Positions 1 to 6,623 of a stretch of 64,000 nucleotides of DNA are shown piece after piece (position 1 is the stretch's first letter; every line of letters starts with the position of its first letter). The notes beneath the pieces are model-generated. The model did not search any database and was not told where the DNA came from. It saw nothing but the letters and a program-made list of their open reading frames with translations. The translations under genes were made by a program, and so were the position numbers. The DNA lies in the NCBI GenBank assembly GCA_903918755.1, contig CAIXFN010000098.1, positions 1 through 64,000 on the forward strand, in the 5' to 3' direction. The DNA is from an uncultured Pedosphaera sp. Lineage in GTDB: Bacteria > Verrucomicrobiota > Verrucomicrobiia > Limisphaerales > Pedosphaeraceae.

Positions 1-96
1 ATTCACATGAACAGTGAATTGAAAAAACTCGCTGCCCAGCCCCTCGATGAAAAAGAGAAAAAATCGAAAAAAGTAAAAAAAACCGTTGCCAAATAA
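1..96 (+). CDS. C-terminal end of an unknown protein with a lysine-rich tail (partial)
   Basis: The frame is open from the first base and closes with TAA at 94-96, giving 31 visible residues. The last half is almost all Lys, Glu and small residues. Such basic tails occur on several nucleic-acid-binding proteins, but nothing here identifies the family. An in-frame ATG at 7 exists, yet a 29-residue peptide is less likely than the end of a gene starting outside the window. It converges on pyrF with about 70 bases between the stops. Confidence 0.45.
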   Translation: MHMNSELKKLAAQPLDEKEKKSKKVKKTVAK

Positions 97-167
97 ACAC
101 CGTTGCTGGGCTAGATGGCACAACACCTTTGGTGTTGGGGACAGGGGGCGGGGTCAGGTGGGGCTCA

Positions 168-881
168 TCAGGATAGCGAAGCCAAGATTTGCTCCGCGGC
201 GGCCCGGGGATTGGCGGCGGCGTAAATCGGGCGGCCGATCACGAGCCAGTTGGCCCCGGCGGCCAGGGCTTCGCGGGGGCTGAGGGTCCGTTTTTGGTCA
301 TCCGCCTTTTCGCCCCCGATGCGGATGCCGGGGGTGACCAATTGCACTCCCGCCGGCAAGACCTGCCGCAAGGTGGTGATTTCCAAAGGCGAGCAAACGA
401 GGCCGCGCAAGCCGGCCGCAGCCGCCAAGCGGCCAAGGCGCGTCACCTGCTCGGCAGGTTGGCTGTCCACGCCGATTTCCCTTAGATTCGCACCGTCCAT
501 ACTCGTCAAAACCGTCACGCCGAGCACCAGTGGCACCGCCCCGCCGGTGGCCTCGGCAGTGCGGCGCGCCGAGGTCTCCGCGGCCGCCATCATTTCGCTG
601 CCGCCGCTGGTGTGGATGGTCAGCATTTGGACATCCAAGCGCACGGCGGCGGCCACCGATTTGGCGACGGTGTTGGGAATGTCGTGAAATTTGAGATCCA
701 GGAACACGGCCGCTCCGGTGCCGCGCAGACGCCGCACCATTTCGGGTCCGCCACTGGTAAACAATTCACTGCCAATTTTGAACGCCCCCACCACCGGGGC
801 CAGATCGGCCGCGAGGGTCAGGGCGAGATTGATGTCCGGAACATCCAACGCGACAATGACAGGATTCTGCATGCCCCGCAT
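168..881 (-). CDS. pyrF: Orotidine 5'-phosphate decarboxylase
   Basis: The product (237 residues) catalyses the last step of de novo UMP synthesis, decarboxylation of OMP to UMP, in the cytoplasm. The active-site signature of the family is visible as DLKFHDIPNT at residues 62-71, with the catalytic Asp62-Lys64-Asp67 arrangement. The phosphate-binding end appears as TPGIRI and later as VIGRPI. Length matches the short bacterial class of about 230-240 residues. ATG at 881 is used; a second ATG at 872 is equally possible, and neither has a clear ribosome binding site. No other pyrimidine gene is adjacent. Confidence 0.96.
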   Translation of the reverse strand: MRGMQNPVIVALDVPDINLALTLAADLAPVVGAFKIGSELFTSGGPEMVRRLRGTGAAVFLDLKFHDIPNTVAKSVAAAVRLDVQMLTIHTSGGSEMMAAAETSARRTAEATGGAVPLVLGVTVLTSMDGANLREIGVDSQPAEQVTRLGRLAAAAGLRGLVCSPLEITTLRQVLPAGVQLVTPGIRIGGEKADDQKRTLSPREALAAGANWLVIGRPIYAAANPRAAAEQILASLS

Positions 882-1062
882 TTAACCCGATCCAGCGGGA
901 AGGACAAGTCTCTTGCCGGGAGAGTCAGGAGGTCGGCGAGGACATTGGCATATTCAAATTCGGCAATGGGAAGAGTTTGCCTTAACTCACCTCGGGGTTG
1001 GCGGAATTTTATTAATGGGTGGGCGACTTTGGGGGTAGCCGCGAATGAGGGGAGAGGCAATG

Positions 1063-1530
1063 TCACAGCCTCACGTCGGCTCCTACGATTGTTGAGGGGG
1101 AAGCAGGCGGGGCGAGCCAGGTAAAGGGCGCGACGGGGATGTTGCGCAAGACGGTGAACAGGACGAAGGCCGCCACGAGCACTTTTATCCAACGGTTGGG
1201 CACGTAAATGGGGCGCAACGGCCAACTGGCGACTTCGCGCAGGAAGAAGTGAACGCCAGTGTAAGCCAGAAACGGCAGGGCCAAAACCAGGAGCGGGTTG
1301 AAGTGCAACGCCGCCAGGAACCGTCCATGGGTAAGGCTGTGAAGGGCCCGGAGGGCACCGCAACCGGGGCAGTGCCAGCCGGTCCATTGATGGAACAGGC
1401 AGACCGGATAAAAGCGGTGCTCCGTGGGGTTGAAGAGAAACAACACCAGAAGCGCACCGGCCGTGGCGAGCATGGCCATGCCGGACAGGGTAATCCGCCA
1501 TGGCCGGATTACGGGTGGCACCGTCCTCAT
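1063..1530 (-). CDS. DUF2752 family membrane protein
   Basis: This 155-residue protein has three to four hydrophobic segments and the family's signature CPGCGALRALH around residues 54-64, including the Cys54-x-x-Cys57 pair. DUF2752 proteins are small inner-membrane proteins of unknown biochemical role, frequent in Bacteroidota and Verrucomicrobiota. Its ATG overlaps the TGA of the upstream GYF_2 gene (ATGA), so translation is probably coupled and it is the last gene of a four-gene operon running from 3467 down to 1063. The longer frame extending upstream is only an overlap with that gene. The family is clear from the motif; function is unknown. Confidence 0.85.
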   Translation of the reverse strand: MRTVPPVIRPWRITLSGMAMLATAGALLVLFLFNPTEHRFYPVCLFHQWTGWHCPGCGALRALHSLTHGRFLAALHFNPLLVLALPFLAYTGVHFFLREVASWPLRPIYVPNRWIKVLVAAFVLFTVLRNIPVAPFTWLAPPASPSTIVGADVRL

Positions 1531-2012
1531 TGGAGGTTTTTGAACGCGCCGGCCACCCCCACCGTCAATTGGAGAATGAGAATCAGGCCATGGGAGAGCA
1601 ATCCCAAGCCGAGACTGAGCCAACACCAAAGTCGCGCGTTCTTCGAGGCGGCTTGCGCCCCGGCGTAGTTGCCGGCCTCCCATTTGCCGTTGACTTGTGA
1701 GGCGTAAACGATGGCCACGATGCCCAGCGGCAGACAGCAGCAAAGGGTGACGAGGATGGATTGGACCAGGTAGTTCGGCACGGGCACTCCGTCCCGGGGA
1801 GGACTGGGAGGTATGGCCGGGCCAGCGGACGGCAATGGCGGGGCGAACAGATCCGCAAATTCGGCAAACTCCCGCAGCGGCCGCCACTCCGTATCACCGT
1901 CCAATTTGACCCGGGTGTTGGCGTCCGCCCTTCCTTCCGCGATCCAGGCCCGCAATTGCGGAGCCGTGACGGGGCCATACTCGATTTGATTCGCTCCAAT
2001 AATTTTATACAT
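1527..2012 (-). CDS. GYF_2 domain protein with a CD225/dispanin-like membrane tail
   Basis: The product has 161 residues. Residues 1-45 form a GYF_2 (DUF4339) domain, recognisable by an opening MYKIIG, then EYGPV, LRAWIAEGR and a closing EWRPL. A proline-rich linker follows, then two hydrophobic segments separated by a short loop with VNGKWEAGNYAGA, typical of the CD225/dispanin fold. GYF-type domains bind proline-rich peptides, so the domain could read the linkers of its neighbours; that is inference. It is the third gene of a four-gene operon and overlaps the DUF2752 gene by four bases. Start chosen by likeness to the two paralogues upstream. Confidence 0.82.
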   Translation of the reverse strand: MYKIIGANQIEYGPVTAPQLRAWIAEGRADANTRVKLDGDTEWRPLREFAEFADLFAPPLPSAGPAIPPSPPRDGVPVPNYLVQSILVTLCCCLPLGIVAIVYASQVNGKWEAGNYAGAQAASKNARLWCWLSLGLGLLSHGLILILQLTVGVAGAFKNLQ

Positions 2013-2048
2013 GGCAATAAATGAATGGGTCGGTTGGTTGGGTGGTGC

Positions 2049-2549
2049 TTAAAATTGAAAAAACCGGAATGGCCGCCCCAAGTGCAACAACTGGGCGGAC
2101 CACAGGCCAATGCTGCCCAGCAAGCTGAGGAGGGAAATGACAATTCCCGCCACTGCCAGACCCCGTCCCGGGGCGGCGGGATCTCCATTGCTCCGGGTCA
2201 ATGCCATCACGGACAGGATTAGCCCGGCCAGGGGAAACAAAGGACCACAGGGGCAACAGCAGAGCCCAAAGATGCCGCAGACCAAGCCGGCGGTGGCCAA
2301 CCCGCTGGCCCCGCCGGTCCGTTCGGTGGCCAGGCCAGCCGAGGAGGAGAAAACGGGTGCGTGGCGGCGGGGGCCGGACTCCAACTCCGGTCCGAAAGCC
2401 GGAAACTCCCGTAACGGCCGCCATTCGCCGCCGCCTTCCTCGCGGATCGGGGTCTGCCCATTGGCCCGGCCCTCGGCGATCCAACGACGAAGCTCGTCGA
2501 AACTCACCGGCCCGTATTCCTTCCCATCCACTCCAATTATGCGATACAT
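2049..2549 (-). CDS. GYF_2 domain protein with a DUF4190-like membrane tail
   Basis: The product has 166 residues from the ATG at 2549. It opens with a GYF_2 domain (MYRIIG, EYGPV, LRRWIAEGR, EWRPLREF) followed by a linker and two hydrophobic helices, including a cysteine-rich GLCCCPCG, in the DUF4190 arrangement (two helices around a GRGLAVAGIV loop). An alternative ATG at 2573 would add eight residues. The later one is preferred because both paralogues begin with the same MYxxIG. Second gene of the operon. Function unknown; probably a membrane-anchored adaptor. Confidence 0.8.
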   Translation of the reverse strand: MYRIIGVDGKEYGPVSFDELRRWIAEGRANGQTPIREEGGGEWRPLREFPAFGPELESGPRRHAPVFSSSAGLATERTGGASGLATAGLVCGIFGLCCCPCGPLFPLAGLILSVMALTRSNGDPAAPGRGLAVAGIVISLLSLLGSIGLWSAQLLHLGRPFRFFQF

Positions 2550-2594
2550 GCTGTTATGTGTTGGATTACCCATACCCCATCGACCGGATGTTTG

Positions 2595-3467
2595 CTAGGG
2601 GTCCCACCGTAAAGCGACCAGCCCCGACTCGGGGATGGCGGCAAAGGTGCCATCCACGAAGGTGACGTAGAAGATCGCCTCGCGGCCGGAAGTACTCTGC
2701 GTGTTCAGGCGCGAAGTAGAGTGGCCGCGGCTGACCATCGTTTTTTCACCGCCGGCGGCGTTCCAACCAGCATCGCTCTCGAAAAGCAAAACGGTCTTGG
2801 CGTTCATCCGGCCCACGATTCCGCCCCGCAGGCGTTCATTGATGGCATAGCCGCAGGTGCCATTTGGCCCGGCGGGGCAATGAAAAATTTTGGGGGAACC
2901 AAGGCGAGGAGAGATCGCGTCGCACCACGTCGTCACCGGCGGGAGCTGATTGGCATTTTCTCCCGCCTGGGCCAGCAAGGCCAGGGTCAGTTCCTTCAGG
3001 TTATTACTGCATTGGACGGATTGCGCCCGTTGTTTGGCTTTCGCCAGGGCGGGCAGGAAAAGCCCCGCAAGGATCGGCGAGCAAAGCAGGGTCAGCAGCA
3101 TCGCCGCCGCCGAGACAATGATGCCCGCCGTCGCCAGTTGCCGTTTGCGGGCAGGGGCATGGGCTGCCGTCAGGCGTCGGCGCGCCATCAGTCCGAGCAC
3201 CAAACCGACCGGCGCAGGCACGCAAAGGACCACTCCCACCGCGCCGCAGATGATGGAAGCCAGTGCCAGGCGGTCGCCGGGCAGGGGGCCCCGGGGGGCG
3301 AATTGCGGGGCGAATTCTGGCCAGGATCCGAGTGGCTGCCATTCCGCCGTGCCGGCCGGCGCGGCCCGGGTGCTGGCATCGCAACGACCCAAAGCGATCC
3401 ATTCCCGGATGGTTTCCGCCGAGGCTGGTCCGTATTCCACACCATCGTTGCCGATGAGCTTATACAC
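2595..3467 (-). CDS. GYF_2 / DUF4190-like / pseudopilin-like fusion protein
   Basis: The product has 290 residues and three parts. Residues 1-45 are GYF_2 (MYKLIG, EYGPA, EWQPLG). Residues about 60-140 hold two or three hydrophobic helices with the DUF4190 look. From about residue 145 a segment reads LPALAKAKQRAQSVQCSNNLKELTLAL, the part that follows the transmembrane helix in Verrucomicrobia/Planctomycete prepilin-like (DUF1559/H-X9-DG) proteins, and an end with FVDGTFAAI resembling their C-terminal DG motif. No prepilin cleavage motif is at the N-terminus, so it is unlikely to be processed as a pilin. First gene of the operon; divergent from the gene at 3650. Confidence 0.8.
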   Translation of the reverse strand: MYKLIGNDGVEYGPASAETIREWIALGRCDASTRAAPAGTAEWQPLGSWPEFAPQFAPRGPLPGDRLALASIICGAVGVVLCVPAPVGLVLGLMARRRLTAAHAPARKRQLATAGIIVSAAAMLLTLLCSPILAGLFLPALAKAKQRAQSVQCSNNLKELTLALLAQAGENANQLPPVTTWCDAISPRLGSPKIFHCPAGPNGTCGYAINERLRGGIVGRMNAKTVLLFESDAGWNAAGGEKTMVSRGHSTSRLNTQSTSGREAIFYVTFVDGTFAAIPESGLVALRWDP

Positions 3468-3649
3468 GGCGGGAGTTTGCGGCGAATCGACGGGCGCGTC
3501 AAGGTGTGCCCGGGCGCGGTTGGGCGCATCCCGGCCCGGGTTTACCGGCGGGGGAATTGGGGCGGGTTTCGGTTTGCGCTTTTACCCCGGGCGGAGGTGG
3601 GTTAGGGTTCCCGGCCGGGCGGCCAGCTCACCCGCCGCCCGGGAAACTG

Positions 3650-5074
3650 ATGAATACTACCGAAAAGCTCGCGACCCATCAAAAAGCGCTCCACATCAAC
3701 CTGGATGCCAAGAAATACGGCACCTTCGCCGAGATTGGGGCGGGGCAGGAGGTGGCCCGCTGGTTCTTTCACGTGGGGGGGGCCGCGGGCACGGTAGCCA
3801 AAACAATCTCGGCTTACGACATGGGGGTGAGCGACGCGATCTATGGGCCGTGCGAACGTTACGTGAGTCGGCGGCGTTTGCAGGCGATGTTGGATTACGA
3901 ATACCGCCTCGCCGTGGAACGGTTGGCGGCGACCCGCGGATCGAAGAGCCAGTTCTTCGCGCTGGCGGATACCGTGGCCACGCGCAGTTTCACCCGCCAT
4001 GAGGATGGCCAGGGCTGGTTGGGGGTCCGTTTTCAAACCGAATGCCACGGGGAACCCTCGGAAATCATTGTCCACGTCCGCCTCCTCGACAAGGAGCCGG
4101 TCCGCGAGCAGGAAGCTTTGGGGATTTTTGGCGTTAATTTGTTGTTTGCCGCATTCTATCAGTACCAGGATCCGCCGGGTCTAATCGGCGCGTTGCTGGA
4201 CAACCTGGATCGGGAGCGCATTGAGGTGGATATGATCCGCTTTGCCGGGCCGGCGTTTTCGGGGGTGGACAACCGCTTGATGAGCCTGCAACTGGTGCAG
4301 CAGGGATTGACGGATGCCACCATGTTTACCGCGGATGGCGAGGTGGTGCAACCGGCCGACGCCCTCTACAAGAAAGCCGTCCTGGTCGAGCGCGGCAGTT
4401 TTCGCCCCATCATCAATACCACGCTGGACATGCTCGAACGGGCGCAGGAGCAGATCCTGCAGGAACCGGAAATGAAGGGCGAGACCCCGGTGGTGTTGAT
4501 GGAAATGACCCTGCGCAACCTGCTTTCCGAAAGCGGGATCGACCACCAGGACTTTCTGGCCCGGGTGGACATCCTCGGCGCGCTCGGGAAGACGGTGATG
4601 ATTTCAAATTTTGGCCGCTATTACCGGCTGGCCGCCTATTTGTCCCGCTACACGCATAAGCGCACCGGCATCGTGCTCGGCATCCCCAGCCTCAAAGAAA
4701 TCTTTGATGAAAAATTTTATACCGACCTGGAGGGCGGTCTTTTGGAATCCCTCGGCAAACTTTTTCGCAATGAGGTGAAGTTGTACGTGTATCCCTGGTT
4801 GGACCCGGCCGATGGAAAAGTCGTGACCGCGGAAAACCTGGAAGTCGCCCCGAATCTGCGCAAACTTTACGATTATCTGCTGGAAAATGGGAGCATCCGA
4901 CCAGTGACCCGCCACAACATCGAATACCTCCCGATCTTTTCCCGGGACGTGCTGGCCAAAATCCAATGCGGCAACCGGGAGTGGGAAAAAATGGTTCCCG
5001 CCGCCGTGGTGGCCATCATCAAACAAAACCGCTTTTTCGGTTATCAGGAGACTCCCGTTGGGGACCAGATCTAG
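3650..5074 (+). CDS. Conserved cytoplasmic protein of unknown function (often mis-named TonB receptor or NMN adenylyltransferase)
   Basis: The 474-residue protein matches, from memory, a family conserved in Bacteroidota and Verrucomicrobiota and recognised by its opening: a segment reading YGTFAEIGAGQEVARWFF, then TIKSAYD-like and GPCERYVSRRRL. Databases label members inconsistently, but it has no signal peptide, no beta-barrel and no nucleotidyltransferase motif that I can see. The ATG at 3650 is chosen because residues upstream are low-complexity and translate a GC-rich intergenic stretch. Its stop overlaps the convergent ABC ATPase stop by four bases. I do not assign a function. Confidence 0.82.
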   Translation: MNTTEKLATHQKALHINLDAKKYGTFAEIGAGQEVARWFFHVGGAAGTVAKTISAYDMGVSDAIYGPCERYVSRRRLQAMLDYEYRLAVERLAATRGSKSQFFALADTVATRSFTRHEDGQGWLGVRFQTECHGEPSEIIVHVRLLDKEPVREQEALGIFGVNLLFAAFYQYQDPPGLIGALLDNLDRERIEVDMIRFAGPAFSGVDNRLMSLQLVQQGLTDATMFTADGEVVQPADALYKKAVLVERGSFRPIINTTLDMLERAQEQILQEPEMKGETPVVLMEMTLRNLLSESGIDHQDFLARVDILGALGKTVMISNFGRYYRLAAYLSRYTHKRTGIVLGIPSLKEIFDEKFYTDLEGGLLESLGKLFRNEVKLYVYPWLDPADGKVVTAENLEVAPNLRKLYDYLLENGSIRPVTRHNIEYLPIFSRDVLAKIQCGNREWEKMVPAAVVAIIKQNRFFGYQETPVGDQI

Positions 5075-5883
5075 ATCACCCGCCGGACCTTTTCCCGCAC
5101 GGTCAAGCCGAACCGCTCCCCCCGGCGTTGCAGCCGGACCGGGGCGGCAAACGTGGTGGAAAGCCGGCTGGAAGTGAGCACCGATGGCTTGGATCCGGAG
5201 GCCAGAATCCGTCCGGATTGCAGCAAGAGAGCATGGGAAAAGACCGGCATGATCTCCTCCACATGGTGGGTGACCAGGACGAGCGTCGGTGCCTGGCGCT
5301 GCCGCCCCAGTCTTTCCAAAAATTGCAAAAAGTGTTCCCGGGCCGCCGGGTCCAACCCGGCACAGGGTTCGTCCAGAATGAGCAACCGCGGCCGGGCCAT
5401 GAGGGCACGGCCAATCAAGACGCGCTGCCGCTCGCCCTGGGAAAGATAAAGCCACGGGCGGGCCGCCAGATGACGGCATTCGATTTGGGCCAGCAAGCGC
5501 AACCCGCGGGCCCGGTCCGCCGCGGACACCTTGCCCCAGAAATCAATGATGGCGTACTTGCCACTGACGACGGTTTGCAGGGCCGGTTCAGAGTCCGCCA
5601 TGAGCTGACGAATGGAGGAGCTCACCAGACCGATATGCCGGCGCAGTTCGCGCCAGTCGCTTTGGCCATAGCGACAGCCCAGGACCGCAATTTCCCCCGC
5701 TGTCGGCATCAGGTAGCCGGTGAGGGCGCTGAGCAGTGAAGTCTTGCCCGAACCATTGGCGCCGAGCACCGCCCAATGCTGGCCCGGTTCGACCCGCCAG
5801 TTTACCTCCTCCAGAATGACAGTGCCGCCGCGCTCGATGCGCAGTCCGTTAACTTCGAGAATCGCATTTTTACTGGACGCCAT
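5071..5883 (-). CDS. ABC transporter ATP-binding protein (ModF-like single ATPase)
   Basis: A 270-residue nucleotide-binding domain with all core motifs: Walker A GANGSGKTS at residues 41-49, signature LSQGERQRV, Walker B LLILDEPCAGLD and the switch histidine in VLVTHHVEE. It is closest in look to the half of ModF/YlmA-type proteins or to iron-complex ATPases. There is no permease or binding protein next to it, so substrate cannot be inferred. The gene converges on the preceding one with a four-base stop overlap and lies upstream of nothing on its own strand within 60 bases. Confidence 0.9.
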   Translation of the reverse strand: MASSKNAILEVNGLRIERGGTVILEEVNWRVEPGQHWAVLGANGSGKTSLLSALTGYLMPTAGEIAVLGCRYGQSDWRELRRHIGLVSSSIRQLMADSEPALQTVVSGKYAIIDFWGKVSAADRARGLRLLAQIECRHLAARPWLYLSQGERQRVLIGRALMARPRLLILDEPCAGLDPAAREHFLQFLERLGRQRQAPTLVLVTHHVEEIMPVFSHALLLQSGRILASGSKPSVLTSSRLSTTFAAPVRLQRRGERFGLTVREKVRRVI

Positions 5884-5947
5884 GCCCTAGGCTGCCCCGG
5901 GCAAGGTAGAGCCGGCAAGTCGGATCGGCGATGCGGAACGCAAGCGC

Positions 5948-6550
5948 TCAGGGTGCCGGTTTGGGTTTGTTCGGCTGCAGTTCCGTGGTGATGGCTTTGA
6001 GGTCATCGGCCACCGTTTGCAGCTTGGCCGCCGGCACGCCGGCATCGAGCAGGGCGTTTTGCGCGTTCGTCAGGAACATGCGCACCTGACCGGGGGTGAG
6101 CTTGGAACTGTTGACGATCACGTTCAGGGCCTTGGCCAGTTGCGGCTGGCTTTTTCCGGCCCCCGGTTTGGCAGCCAGCGCCTCCGCGAGATCATCCGTC
6201 AGCTTGCTGAGGGCGGCCAGGGAAGGCTTGGGTTCGGATTTGGCCAGAATGGTGAGGTCACCCTGGAGGGTCTTTTTCTGTTCGGGGGGTACGCTCACGC
6301 CGGGTTTGACCAGACCCAGATCTTCGCCCAGCTTGTCGATGTTTTGCTGTTGGACAGGGTCGATTCCCCGGGGGCCAGCGGGAACGGCCCCCGCCGCGGG
6401 GGCACCGGGAGTGGCGACGCCCTGGCTCGCATTGTTGGCGTCCCGGATGTCTTTGGCCTTGTTTTTAATCAATACGCCCTGGGCACCCTGTGCCAACAGG
6501 TCGCCCGAGGCGGCACTCAAAATCAGGAGACAGAAGAGCAATGTTTTCAT
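5948..6550 (-). CDS. Secreted hypothetical protein
   Basis: A 200-residue protein with a clear signal peptide (MKTLLFCLLILSAASGDLLA, cleavage near residue 21), then an Ala/Gly/Pro-rich segment and a helical body rich in Leu, Lys and Asp without cysteines. I do not recognise the family. Proteins of this look, with segments such as KLGEDLGLVKPG and ALNVIVNSSKLTP, are common in Verrucomicrobiota genomes and are probably periplasmic. It lies between an ABC ATPase and the NamZ fusion gene on the same strand, with gaps of about 64 and 73 bases. Confidence 0.7.
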   Translation of the reverse strand: MKTLLFCLLILSAASGDLLAQGAQGVLIKNKAKDIRDANNASQGVATPGAPAAGAVPAGPRGIDPVQQQNIDKLGEDLGLVKPGVSVPPEQKKTLQGDLTILAKSEPKPSLAALSKLTDDLAEALAAKPGAGKSQPQLAKALNVIVNSSKLTPGQVRMFLTNAQNALLDAGVPAAKLQTVADDLKAITTELQPNKPKPAP

Positions 6551-6623
6551 GGCAAGGGCAGGCTAATGTTGAAATCACAATGCGCCGGACGGGGGTGATT
6601 GTCAACCCATCGGCAGCCGGCGG

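Noticed and set aside
4366-5479. Minus-strand frames opposite the end of the 474-residue protein gene
   Set aside because: Shadow frames; the plus-strand gene and the convergent ABC ATPase account for the region with only a four-base overlap.
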